DNA of 64,000 nucleotides, taken from assembly GCF_002443255.2 (NCBI RefSeq), contig NW_019211455.1, positions 25,956,479 through 26,020,478 on the forward strand, written 5' to 3'. Below are positions 47,751 through 58,219 of the stretch, piece by piece. The translations under genes and the position numbers were made by a program. Under the pieces are notes generated by a model, which was given only the letters and a program-made list of their open reading frames with translations, was not told where the DNA came from and did no database searches. The DNA comes from Varroa destructor (Eukaryota > Arthropoda > Arachnida > Mesostigmata > Varroidae). Position 1 is the first letter of the stretch. The number at the start of each line of letters is the position of its first letter.

Positions 47751-47957
47751 ATGCAGTACATATTCATTTACGTTACGGCCGGTAACATTGGCGCCGCTTA
47801 TCTTCCCAAATGTATTAGCTTGCTTCGAATTTCCCGCGTGTCTCGTACCATAAGGCGTAATGCCACGCTTGGCGTAGAAATGCGTTGCCCCCCCTTCTCT
47901 CCCTCTCTCTCTCTCTTGGTCATAGCGCCATATGTAACAGTAGTTGCGATGCGGTAG
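47751..47957 (+). CDS. ATG-initiated 68-aa ORF after a strong acceptor
   Basis: A strong acceptor (gtttctttttatcttcgtgcag, AG at 47724-47725) is followed 25 nt later by an ATG that opens 68 codons. The protein has a basic middle (RISRVSRTIRRN) and a hydrophobic C-terminal part partly encoded by the CT-rich tract at 47888-47917. Another frame of the same exon has a donor-like GGCCG-GTAACA. It may be the start-codon exon of a gene, or chance. No family is recognised. Confidence 0.2.
   Translation: MQYIFIYVTAGNIGAAYLPKCISLLRISRVSRTIRRNATLGVEMRCPPFSPSLSLLVIAPYVTVVAMR
47888..47917. repeat. C/T-rich tract
   Basis: Thirty bases of C and T on the plus strand. It could serve as the polypyrimidine tract of the acceptor just downstream. 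Confidence 0.9.
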
Positions 47958-48153
47958 CGGACAGTACGCTTATGATTTCGTTCTTGTCGTTGTCAATTAT
48001 GACAGAGAAGCAAGAGATGCCAAAATAGCCAGATTTCTTCCGTGTGGTATTGCTAATCTAACAACCGAGGCCATTTCAGTTAAGCCGATCACCGCGGCGG
48101 TTGGGGTGGTGCCAATGGCAACACAAGCAAACTTCGAATCGGGCTGGGACTGA
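47944..48153 (+). CDS. candidate terminal exon after NAGNAG acceptor, 69 aa
   Basis: The C/T tract at 47888-47917 is followed by AACAGTAG (AGs at 47939-47940 and 47942-47943), a tandem NAGNAG-type acceptor. From the second AG a frame is open in phase 0 for 69 codons to 48153; from the first AG that frame begins with a stop. Many codons start with G, as is typical of coding sequence. The peptide has a hydrophobic beta-like core (YDFVLVVVNYDRE) and a later stretch rich in Ala, Val and Thr. I recognise no domain. Confidence 0.3.
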   Translation: MRCGSGQYAYDFVLVVVNYDREARDAKIARFLPCGIANLTTEAISVKPITAAVGVVPMATQANFESGWD

Positions 48154-48159
48154 ATCTGG

Positions 48160-50720
48160 ACTTTCACATTGCCGCTGCTAGTGCCATTGTCAGCAGCTGT
48201 TTCACTTCAGCCAGTTAACCCGAAACAGATACAAATGGTACTCGCAGTGCGTCTGCTTTGAAGAATCGCATGAACAATTGCTAGCTGACGATCTTCAACA
48301 GCAAGGTAATGAGATGTATGGAGTACGCTCGACAAGGCGACCAGTAAATAGTAACAGATGGTTGAACGCGTAAACGTGGCCAGTGCGTTTTCAACGTACG
48401 TAGTACGTAAGGCACGACCGTTTGTTTGCCAGTGTGCGTAGATACTTTTCTGAACAGAAATCATGTAATTCAATGATATCTCAAATGTCAGTAACTAATT
48501 TAAAAGTTTCTCTAAATTAATTAAAGTAACAACTTATGCTACATAATTGCGTCAAGTATCGTATGAATTATAGTCCTAATGCACCCAACTGCAAATGTCT
48601 ATGGCATAATACACGATCACACACGAGTTACATACCCAGTAAAGGCTTCTCGTCGTAACAAGTTATATCTGACTATGATTTTCGTTATAAGGCGTTCGGG
48701 TATTCGCTGCACCCGTGTCTATACCATCACGCATCAAGGTCAGGCAGTTAATCGTAGGACCTGTCACTCCAGCATCTTTTTTCGAGACACACGGTAGTAG
48801 CACCTACCGAACATTTACACCTACCCCCAGCAGCTCGAGTGGAGCATAAGTGTGCCATTTAACCTTTTCGTTCTCGTTATACTCGATCTGAATAATGACC
48901 TAGTACCAAGCAGGATCACAATTCGTACACCTTTGCAGTCTCCCCCACCCCACCCCCCAAGAAAATACCCAACGCAAGCTCTTTCCTGATCTGATGCGCT
49001 TACATTTAATATCGCCACCTGGATCTCTGTGAGGCGCATAATGTCACTAGATAAGGTCGCTAAAATATGACTCATTTAATCTAACGGTAGAATATATCTT
49101 GTTAAATCAAATAGAGGTTTAGATACGATAAGAAAAAAAGCTGTTAAGCGGTGTAAAAGTGAATCATGCAAACAAAAGCAATAAATTAATAAATGAGTTG
49201 ATACAGATATTATATAGAAAGAAATGCTCTTTGGATGTCGCCACCTTCTACAAGCCTCATAGCAAAAGGTTCGTCTACACCGGCCCCTAGCTCTCCTTTC
49301 TCCTTCTGACTCGGTTTGGTAAGTTCTTTTCTTCGGGAAACCTAAAGGGTTGCAGTAGCTTTCAGCTGATCGCACACAGTGGCAGCAATGTTTCTTTTTC
49401 TATTTTCCTCACTGCTCTATAATGACTATCGTTGCCTTTTTTGAGAAGCTATTATGATATGGCACGCAACTGTGTAAGGCCGGGCGGACGGCACTGACGG
49501 GCCACCAGGGTCCGCGACCTCCAGCAGCTTGACAATAACGAATCAATACGCAGACTCGTATGAAGTGAAAATTATTACTCGTAGAAAATAAGCACAGCCA
49601 ATAATATAATAAGGAAGCCAGTTGCGGTTAGTTAAGATGATCGCGAGGTTCAAGCGCGTCACTAATGAACGCTATTTGGATAATACGACAGGTACAACTG
49701 TGGGGGGTTGTTCTATTCAAATGCTGCAGTTAGAAGAACCCCATATAATATGTCTCTGTCCTGTCAAGTTGTCCCAAATTACCGGTATACTGAGGGAAGC
49801 AAAAGAAGTAAAAAGCTTGTAAAGCAATGCTGTGAAGACCAAGAACGAAATCTAGCAACCTATTTCGGGCATAACGGGTACTAGTTGTCAGGATATAGAT
49901 TACCTGTTGTTGAAGCCGAGATGACTCCAGAGATGGAGAACGAAACTACATAGGCCATAGCAGATATCAATGCAGACTATGCTTCTATTTATGCGTGTAC
50001 TTTCATAAAGCTATCAAGATTAGGGCTAGTGTTATAGTACCCCTATAATCACAGGTCCATTAATCCAGCCGATAGTAACGACAGCACTAAGGATAAATAG
50101 TTCACGACGTACGATTGCAAATTTCATGTTGAGATATAAGACTCTGCATTTCAGGTCCTAAGGTGTTCAAGGGGTCTTATGGCAAACGCCTAACTTTGTG
50201 CCACATTGTGCCATAAAAAGGAAATGCAATTCGAAAGCGGTACAAAGTATTGAAATTACTGATATAATTGAAGTATGGTATTGTAGGCCGGTTCTACTGT
50301 CAATTCAATAGGGTTGACTGCAAAAACAGGCTCAGAACCTGTATGTGTATAAAATAGACCAATTGAAATGGGACAACAATCTCGGTCGAGCAAATATTTA
50401 GTCGATGCTAAATAGGTTCGTGAGATAATGTCGGTAACCTTTTTATCACAAAAATACAATTTCCATTGTAATTTTGAATCTCTTTAATGAAATTTCAAGT
50501 TATGTTTTAGATTTTATACAAGAATAAGGTCGTCCAAACTCCTACGAAAAAAAGGTAGATCAATAAATGCTTCAACGTAAATCGTTAGAACTTCTCTAAG
50601 GTTCACACTGTGAACATTTTCTTCTGGTCGCCATCATCATCAATCTGTCGAAATATGCCTAAAGTTGGCCTTTTTTTTTTGGGAACTTAGCATCTAAGTA
50701 TACCCGTAGCTTCAGAGCTG
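48160..50720. other. non-coding stretch
   Basis: No gene is supported. The minus-strand ORF at 48207-48473 has a hydrophobic stretch (ICYYLLVALSSVL) but no ATG context or splice support; 49076-49375 (minus) is basic and Cys-rich at its start with no further evidence. Confidence 0.45.
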
Positions 50721-50724
50721 TGAC

Positions 50725-50976
50725 TCATCGACAACTTTCTATGCCATGTCCTTCAAAAAGAGCTCGTATGAAAATCAGCGAATCCATAAACTCACGTGTA
50801 AATGTCTCCTCTCCTCGAGTACGGGGCTCCTCCTCCTCCTTGTCGCGTCCGAGCAATGGATGACAGGTCGCCATGGCGTGTTGCCACACGAAAGCAACCG
50901 CTACGATGGCGAACAGCAGCTGTGGTGACGACGACGTATCCATCGAGTTCTCGCGGCAGAACACCTTCACGTTCAT
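50725..50976 (-). CDS. secreted-protein ORF, paralogue of 18843-19067
   Basis: Two in-frame ATGs (50976 and 50943) lead into SPQLLFAIVAVAFVWQHAMA, a signal peptide ending in small residues. Next come a short segment, an acidic run (GRDKEEEE, from a GAG repeat), and the motif RGEETFTREFMDSLIFIRA. The ORF is 83 aa from 50976, ending at 50725. A consensus donor GTGAGT lies inside the motif (after 50796, phase 1), at the same place as the GTAAGT in the 18.9-kb copy. It lies just downstream of a TATA-like box. The product is likely exported; its function is unknown. Confidence 0.42.
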   Translation of the reverse strand: MNVKVFCRENSMDTSSSPQLLFAIVAVAFVWQHAMATCHPLLGRDKEEEEPRTRGEETFTREFMDSLIFIRALFEGHGIESCR

Positions 50977-51042
50977 ACACGTCGCGAACGGCACTCACAC
51001 GACGACATTAGCACGATATCATTGGCTAGCTCTTGAGTTACG

Positions 51043-51050
51043 TTTAAATA
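51043..51050 (-). promoter_or_regulatory. TATA-like box upstream of 50976-50725
   Basis: On the minus strand the sequence reads TATTTAAA, about 70 bases upstream of the first ATG. A start site near 51015-51020 would give a short 5' leader. No clear initiator motif is seen. Confidence 0.25.
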
Positions 51051-51059
51051 GGCCATTTT

Positions 51060-51600
51060 GACGAATTTAGTTCCCAAACGGCTTGGTCACAAATTTTCTG
51101 TGATTGATTCGCTTGTTGATCGAGGTATGTGAGCTTCGTCATATACAACGGCTGTTCCCAAATGGAGCGTTGAAATTCGGGACCGGGCAAAGACATGCAT
51201 CTGTGCCGGCATCAAGCTTGACCAGGACGTAATGTTGCCAAAAATAATAACGAACGATTATCCTACTTCAGTAATGTCGCCGTTGCGTCTTTTTAGTTCA
51301 ATGAATTAGATTAGCCCAGCTCCAAATATTTTTCATCACTTGACGGCTGCCGACGTTTAACCTGGCATACTCGCCAAGCAATTATATTGGCTTTGTTGTC
51401 TAGTAAGTTAAATTGTGCAACTATAATCATCGCCGTTGATTAGAGTCAAAGTTCCGATTCTGCCAGCCGTCTGCACTAAACTTGATTGCGATAGGCGGGG
51501 ACCACCGGAATCTAAACGTGACGCTGTCGCACTGTTGACAATAATTTCCCAGCAAAGTAACGGTCGTCAAAAGAAAAAGCAGAAATGCTCAAAACGTGAC
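51060..51600. other. non-coding stretch
   Basis: No gene is supported here. Confidence 0.6.
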
Positions 51601-51613
51601 GATAGTCCATAAT

Positions 51614-51740
51614 TTACCTGCTAAGCACTAATTCGGCAAATGCTTCAAGGAAAAGACGGAAAGGGAGACAGCAGGTCTTCAAATCAGCCCGGTTAAAGGG
51701 GTTGTTAGCGTCCTCTATCGCTAAATGGAAATCGGATAGG
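51614..51740 (-). CDS. fragment resembling the 18.9/50.8-kb secreted ORFs
   Basis: A minus-strand frame contains a hydrophobic segment upstream (NGGFLVAVLWCLSDF, about 51770-51725), then NPFNRADLK and the end FRLFLEAFAELVL. The last part aligns with RKFLETLIGLV of the 18.9-kb ORF, with a shared CTTGAA core. A good donor (TTAGCAG then GTAAAT) follows at 51617. No ATG lies before the hydrophobic part, so it would be an incomplete or decayed copy. The resemblance is short and could be chance. Confidence 0.15.
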
Positions 51741-51801
51741 CACCAAAGTACTGCTACCAGAAAACCACCGTTTCGATGTGGCAAGGCACGAACAGGCCGA
51801 A

Positions 51802-52311
51802 TCAGGCGACACTCGTGATGCGTTCGTCGTCCGTGGCACAACGTCGCAAGGCCTTACTGCATCTGCTCGGTCTGTTTGGTGTTTCAAAGAAAGGGGAAAC
51901 TTGCGGCGCCGCTGTCACACCACCATCCGTGACCAACACACGGTCTGGCACTGGCGTCGGCGTCGAACAATTACTTCCACCCTCACCCATTCGGAGAGGG
52001 ATGAACTCGAGTCTGATGATTATCTCAGCGTTTGTCGAACAACAGTAGGATAATATGGTAAAGACGCAGTTACGTGATTGTGGGACAACGGCTGAGACGA
52101 CAAGCGACGATCGACGGAACAAACTTATTAATTCCTCGCTGACGCGTATTCGCTTGTGGGTGGACGAGTCTGGATGTATGGTGCTACGGTCATCCGTTTT
52201 TTTGCGTTTGTCTGTTTGCCGTGGTGTGAACAGCTGTTCGATGCTGCTGACGTAACAGATTTGACGTCTGAAATGAGAACCGTGCTCGATCAGTTCACGA
52301 TGATCCAGCAT
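51802..52311 (-). CDS. ATG-initiated ORF, 169 aa, uncharacterised
   Basis: The ATG at 52311 opens 169 codons to TGA at 51802 in a patch of about 50% GC. Composition is natural: a charged, Arg, Lys and Asp-rich N-terminal half (TDKRKKTDDRS), a hydrophobic patch with two adjacent cysteines (FTILSYCC), then a Gly, Pro and Thr-rich part and a basic, Cys-containing end. Donor-like GTGAGG and GTAAGG sites inside the frame (both phase 1) would allow an earlier exon end. The plus strand is also open for over 110 codons (to 52053), so strand is not certain. No known domain is visible. Confidence 0.33.
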   Translation of the reverse strand: MLDHRELIEHGSHFRRQICYVSSIEQLFTPRQTDKRKKTDDRSTIHPDSSTHKRIRVSEELISLFRRSSLVVSAVVPQSRNCVFTILSYCCSTNAEIIIRLEFIPLRMGEGGSNCSTPTPVPDRVLVTDGGVTAAPQVSPFFETPNRPSRCSKALRRCATDDERITSVA

Positions 52312-52379
52312 AGAGCAGGATTCTTAAGCACACCTATATGTATACATGTATTCTTTTACTGAGAAATATGTGCTTTATT

Positions 52380-52929
52380 TTCCCGATCGGCGGAATTTGA
52401 CCGGATGTAGCTGGGCAGCAACATATACAAGTTATAATTCATCACACAACAAAGTTGTTCATACAAAAAGGGTAGCGAGTGTCAGATCTAGAAAGTTACA
52501 CACATAAGCTGAACTAAAAATAGTAATGTTAAGTCGCTATGGCCAGTTGCACAAGCTAAGGCCTAGTAGTTTGTGTATGACCTTGATTTTTAAAATGATT
52601 CAGAAAACAAAATGGCGACACTTCGCGACCATAAAGTTTTACGAATAAACTCACTGGCAAAATTTAGATTTGTTTCTGTATTCAGAGGAAATTCATAGAA
52701 ATATTCTTTTTGCGCCTTGAAGGTACTGTCGAACTTGCCCTTCCCAGCACTTCGAACCTTCCCAGCAAACTGCGTTTGTACATTTGTATTTTTGACCTAA
52801 TCAACCATGCTAAATCTTAAGAGCTACTAATTATACAATTTTATAGAGACTTACCCTAAAATTAAATAATACTACTTACCACTAATGACTAACTACAAGA
52901 ACTTAGTTTTCTTCAAATGCAGGATACGT
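52380..52929. other. non-coding stretch
   Basis: I see no gene here. Confidence 0.65.
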
Positions 52930-52950
52930 AGGAGGAGGAGGAGGAGGAGG
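52930..52950. repeat. (AGG)7 microsatellite
   Basis: Seven perfect AGG units on the plus strand. Confidence 0.95.
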
Positions 52951-53371
52951 GACTGAAGCCGCACGTAGTAACAATAGCAGTCAACTTTCCCGACTAAAAG
53001 GCTCTATCCGTTTCGGATCGTATCGGTGAAGGTTTGCAGTAACTACTTGCATCGGCTAAAAATGGCCTATCCGCATCATTGTCTGCCTGTAAGAGCGGCG
53101 AAACAACGCTGGGCAGCAAAGAATCCAGATTTTTCCCCTAACACCTTACCGCATCTGAATATTTTTCAGTTACTAGCACCTTGCCGACCTCTTCAGCAGG
53201 CAGGTATTATCAGTCAAATGGATTTAATCGACTCGTTTACATGACACATGTTGGTACATTACCAACTGGTACCAAACCCTTCAATACAATAACATGAATA
53301 AACATTTCGTAGACATTTGTACCGACATCTCGTATCGTACCTAAACCGTTAACAGAGCTTTGCCTACATTC

Positions 53372-53548
53372 TCAGGGCCATTGAGGGCTTCCGTTGGTCT
53401 TCGCGCTTTTGAATAACGTTCGATTATCAAAAGTCCTTACAGATGTTGTTGTTGTTGTCATTTTCGCTATAGTATAGCAAAATTGCTTCACAGCAAAATG
53501 AAGCTTAAGACCTGGAAGATCGAAAAGGCATACTTCGATGCGCGTTTC
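53372..53548 (-). CDS. candidate exon, minus strand, 58 aa or 36 codons
   Basis: On the minus strand fifteen T and TATGTAG (AG at 53550-53549) start a phase-0 frame open for 58 codons to a TGA at 53372. The peptide begins ETRIEVCLFDLPGLKLHFAV, resembling a beta-strand core, then a run of five threonines from an ACA repeat. Inside the frame a donor (ACATCT then GTAAGG, from 53440) would give an internal exon of exactly 36 codons (53441-53548), phase 0-0. The acceptor is excellent. The poly(A) on the plus strand could instead be the tail of a retroposed element. No family is recognised. Confidence 0.3.
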   Translation of the reverse strand, partial: ETRIEVCLFDLPGLKLHFAVKQFCYTIAKMTTTTTSVRTFDNRTLFKSAKTNGSPQWP

Positions 53549-53556
53549 CTACATAG

Positions 53557-53571
53557 AAAAAAAAAAAAAAA
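53557..53571. repeat. poly-A run, 15 nt
   Basis: Fifteen A on the plus strand, the polypyrimidine tract of the minus-strand candidate exon at 53548. Confidence 0.95.
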
Positions 53572-53574
53572 CAA

Positions 53575-53945
53575 GTTATGAAACTAGATATATTGCAATG
53601 GTTCGCACGAAACAGTAATTGGGCTAGACATGTTAACGACGGTACGGAGCAAGTGCATCATCAGCCCTCGACGGGAGATTTAGCCGTCCAACAATTGTAC
53701 AAAAATGAAGGGAAGTGAAACAAACAGCATCCGGATGGAAAAGAGTAATGCGAAGCAAAGTTACCAGCTATTGACTGAAGGTGGCGGTGCTTAGAACCTA
53801 AGCCCGCACAATATTGCCTAGTCGAGCAGATGTAATGGAAACCAAATAGACTGATTATGTTTATCTCGGAAAGTTGTCTAGCTTCAACAAAATAATTAAC
53901 ATAAACAGCCAAACGGAATAGATAATGTGAAAACAAATATTATAT
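53575..53945. other. no supportable gene
   Basis: The 91-codon minus-strand ORF (53661-53936) has no splice or start support. Confidence 0.5.
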
Positions 53946-53946
53946 G

Positions 53947-53964
53947 AAAAAAAAAAAAAAAAAA
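53947..53964. repeat. poly-A run, 18 nt
   Basis: Eighteen A on the plus strand; no element boundary is recognisable beside it. Confidence 0.95.
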
Positions 53965-53969
53965 CGATG

Positions 53970-56900
53970 TGATTTATGGGTAGCCATGATATTAATTGGA
54001 GCTGTATGAATCTGAAATTTCGCCTAAAAGGAATCGATTTCGTCTTCGCAAGCGTATTGTAGCGTCTTCAGAGAAAGAAGAACTAGGTAATGAAATAGCT
54101 TGCTACGGTATAGCCCAAACGACTTCGGTCCGGCCAACGGACCGATTGGCAACAGGTATGTCAATCGTCCTTTGTGCTATGGCTTCACTCGATAGAGAGT
54201 TCCACTTCATAAAATTCTGATAACGTTATACATTATTAGTACACGGTGTCTATGGACTAGTAGGCATTGTGTGCTGTTTTATTAAATGCGCAACAAGGGT
54301 AATGTCTGTATTTCACTCATACGGAGCCCTACGTGCGCCTATTGTCCCTGTGTAAAATGTATACATGTGTTTCTATCATACATATAAGGCACAAAAGCTG
54401 GTCTGATTCGCATTCAACTGTAGGAATCAATTAGCTGATAGGGCTTAACATGTAGCCTCACAAATAGGTCTGGACGATAGGTAGCGGAAACGTTACTTCT
54501 AAAACGGCTGAGACTGAAGGCATGAAGCCTTATCTGGTTTGTTTTCTATTTAAAAACGAGAAGAAAACAAAGAGTCAGTTAGATTCTTGTAACTCTTGCG
54601 TCCATCAAGGCCTTGATGTAGAATCGTTCGATGGTTGGAAGTTTCGATTCGTGTGTACTTAGAAGAACGGCAACGACAACGAAGGATTCGCTAATTACTC
54701 AGTGAATGCGCTTACCTTGAACGCATGAAACCATCTTCATGATAAGCAAGAAAACAACTCTGTCAACGTATTGCCGTTGTTTTACTTGGAGACATACTTG
54801 CTCAATGACAGTAGTATCAGAATGTGTGCGTCAATATTTAATCTGAAAGGCCTGCAGAACTTACGCCAGTGCTACGGTCGATCGATGTTTCCAGCTATCT
54901 TATCTCCAGTACTTGCACGGTTCTTTACTTTGGGTAATACTTAGCGTGCCATATCGTCTGATTTCGCCTTCTCACACGTTCTTTCAGATGCTTAGAGCTT
55001 TCCGTCAGGTCCGATAATCTCGACACCTGCTTCGATCATCACTCAGTGCTTTTCCGATCAACTGACATTTGACACTGAACTGTCAAACGGGGAGAACATC
55101 AATATTGAATGTTTGTTTGCCTACGCAGATGTCTACTGAAAAAAAAAAAAAACTCACAATTTCTGATCTTGTATCGATCTTCAGATCGAATCATTTTGAA
55201 AGCTAGGCTTTGCATGGCATTTCGAAATATTTAACAAAACTAGTTTTGCTCGTGATGTCTATACCCGAGCTGACAAGCGAAAAAAAAAAAAAAGGAATAA
55301 CGAAGTCAGGAGAACTGTCCTATAATTTTCATTTTTTTGGCAGGCGAACCTGAAGAACGTGCACATCAGTCTCCCTCTGACCGATCTGACTGGAACATGT
55401 GTCGGCTCGTGCAACGGAAGTCTAACGCTCCTATCGAACCATCCTAAAAAGGAGATGAATTGTACAAGAAAGTATCAACTCAGTTTAGAGAATCGCCGGA
55501 AAGCAGTATTCAAAACGCTACCGATGCAAAGCTAACCGACATAAGATTACAAATTGTTGCAGCGCTGTTATTTCTGAGGCGATCAAGTGTCCTTTTTCAG
55601 GATACAGGTAGCTATCTAAATCACCGGTAACGTGTAATAAATTATTCACGCATAATTTGAGAGCTAATAAGGATATTCGCTATCCTTTGTTTATTTTTCA
55701 AAATATGAATTAACAAAAGCTTTTAAAAAAGATTCATGCAGAAATGGCCATTATAAGTAGTAGTAGTAGTAAATACGCGAGATCCAGCTCGCTCAACATT
55801 ACCTTTATTCATTTTTGGCTTTGCTATTATCGAAAGGGGAAGCTCAATCAGAAACTGATGTGTTACCTCAGTTTCACGCGCGGCCTTCACAAATCACGTT
55901 CCTCAAGGCCAGATGACATCTTCGCATGTTAGCTCCACCCAAAACGTTAGCAACACAAACATAATACGTTCCATCCGTGACTACTAAGAGTAACTATGAT
56001 AATAATAATAACAACAACGACGACGGGGATTATATAGATAGCGGGCGAAGCATGTAATCGGCCTGTCCGCCTATTTGTGCTTCTTCCGTTGCTTTAACCG
56101 CTTAGGGTCACACCCTGAAGAACAAAATTAGCATTTTTCCAGTTTGACTCAATAGAACCGCAACTGGCCAAGTAATAGTAACAGTGCAAAATTGCAGTTC
56201 CTGAAGACAATTGCCCCTGACTTTGCAACTATCATTCTCGATAAAGTCACCCGAATTGCAACTTGAAATCGAAACTTTTTGCCCGTTAGTTAAACAGTGA
56301 TCAGTTATCACATCTGTTATAAATAATATCAGATTATGAATTTTTCACCCAGTCGTAACATATTTCCATCTAGCGGCAATTATAATGCTTAGTTTTTGAA
56401 GATCTAAATTGGCAGCAAGGAGAACCGCGCCTATAAGCAAATGCTTCCAGTATAAAGACGATCCCGTTTTTAGTTGGCACACAAAGCTTCAATGGTCTTT
56501 TTATAATAAGTGCAGAACTAGCGGGCAATGGAAGAAACAATATTGGAAACAATTTTTTGAAAAACCTAATACTCATTGATTGATTTTGTCTATCGTAGCA
56601 AAATGTTTATGCGAGTTAACCACTGCTAACTCATATGATAAAGTTACTTATGGGATCTTTATTCAGCTGGTGTTGGCAAGGCAGCTCATGCTACATTAAA
56701 AAACAAAATGTAAAACGACGATATTTACGGCTTTCCTCCATATTTATGGTGAGTGTATGTGCATGAGTCTTTTTAGGGCTGAACAAAAAGGTAAATTACT
56801 CCGTTCGGTTGTCCAGTACTGGCTAAGTGACTGCAAGTTTATGGTATCCAGCTGCGGTTCCTGAGTCTAAAAAACTTACCAAACGATACGATGTCATTGG

Positions 56901-57990
56901 AACTACGGAGTTATCGGGCGATTACTCCCATCAGAGCTACTCAGCTAGCAAACGCAAAGTTTTTAAGTTTAAGCCTGTACACCTTAGTATCGATTAATAG
57001 ATGTAATTTTTATAATTAGCCCAATAACAAGCATTCAAATAAGGCCGTGCTCATAAATGCCTGTGGGTATAAGAATACAGTAGAAAAAAAGAAGTGTATA
57101 TCTATAGGGAGATTTATGAATAATATAACATCTAATCATGAAACGGTGTTTCGATATTTTCGTTCGTTAAACAGAAAGTGACACATGGGTGTTACAACCC
57201 CACCCAAAGCTCCGGGTTGCATCCCGGTAAAGTCTGTCCTGACGCTTCCTATTTGTCCTGCTCCTTGAGAACGACCCACTAAGAATCTTTTCTATACTGG
57301 GAATAAAGCGTACAATTGTTGTACTATTTGTAGAATTTCCTTCGTCGAATCACAGAATACTGATATATTTTTATTGAATTTGTATTAGCTAGATTCACCG
57401 TACTAGACAATCCAGCACTTCGCATCGCAGCCAGTGTTGCGTTAATAAATAAACAAAACGCTCTGGGAGATTTTGTCTTCTGCGAAGTGATGGGCGGAAC
57501 GCGTATACATTGTCAGAATCGTATCAACACCATCTTGACTAGTTGATACTAATGTCCAAAAGGCAACAAATAGAAAAAACGAAGGAGATGCTCCTCGAAT
57601 AAGCGTCTGATAGCTAAGACAGCGTTCGACGATTGTGGGGCTTCTTCTCCGGATCGGATGACGGTGATGTCGCCGTTGTTGGTGGTGCCGACTATAGGAC
57701 TGACCCCCCCCATCACTGAACTCACTCGACCTATCGAATCTTTCCACGCACAAATCTGCTATTGCTACTGTTGACAGTGATATTTTTAAGAGGCCTCTAG
57801 GCTCTAAGAAAGACTCAGTCTGACTGTGCGTCCTTCTTTGAGCAGTGTCCTTTGCCTCTTTTTTCCTGTAAGGACAGACCAGTCAGTAGGCACTAGCGAA
57901 CATAACTAAGCAGCCACGTGTACAGCTTTTTTTTTTGTCCCACTTTGCCCTAGTTTACTAGGCCTCCTAGGCGTTTGGTTTTGCTGCATA
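53970..57990. other. 4-kb gene-poor, AT-rich stretch
   Basis: No gene is supported. Contents: poly-A runs at 55139-55152 and 55280-55293, (AGT)5 at 55756-55770, an ATA/ACA/ACG tract at about 55997-56020, and a T-arm-like sequence (ccgggttgcatcccgg) at about 57211. Minus-strand acceptors made by the two poly-A runs lead into frames of only 16-20 codons. A 103-codon minus frame at 57442-57753 lacks support. Confidence 0.5.
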
Positions 57991-57998
57991 GCTAAATA

Positions 57999-58211
57999 AT
58001 GAAGCGGATTAAAAAAGAAGGATCAAAGCAAACTCAAAAGAGGCAAATCAGCGAGGGATACTGGAAGGAGGATGACAAAAGCGAGCATCATATCGGGGTT
58101 GGCCCCCAAGGAGTTGTGCCGTCCCTGAAACTAAAAATGTTTATATGCAGGGTGCAGGGAGACAAACCCGATCCTTCAGTAAAGGTAATAGCAAAAAAAT
58201 ATAACCTTTGA
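57999..58211 (+). CDS. ATG-initiated lysine-rich ORF, 70 aa
   Basis: The ATG at 57999 opens 70 codons to 58211 in an AT-rich neighbourhood. The first 30 residues are very basic (MKRIKKEGSKQTQKRQ), then acidic and histidine-containing (KEDDKSEHH), then a Gly, Val and Pro segment (GVGPQGVVPSL) and a basic end. An AAAG-GTAATA donor after 58184 would end it in phase 0 after 62 codons, making it a first coding exon. The charge-rich composition is unlike chance translation of AT-rich DNA. It could be a nuclear or nucleic-acid-binding protein, which is inference only. Confidence 0.33.
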   Translation: MKRIKKEGSKQTQKRQISEGYWKEDDKSEHHIGVGPQGVVPSLKLKMFICRVQGDKPDPSVKVIAKKYNL

Positions 58212-58219
58212 AGAATATT

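Noticed and set aside
49076..49375. 99-codon minus-strand ORF with basic, Cys-containing start
   Set aside because: The second half is hydrophobic low-information sequence from AT-rich DNA and there is no splice or start support.
57195..57240. T-arm-like sequence ccgggttgcatcccgg resembling a tRNA B-box region
   Set aside because: No matching A box 40-60 bases upstream and no acceptor stem; too little for a tRNA or SINE call.
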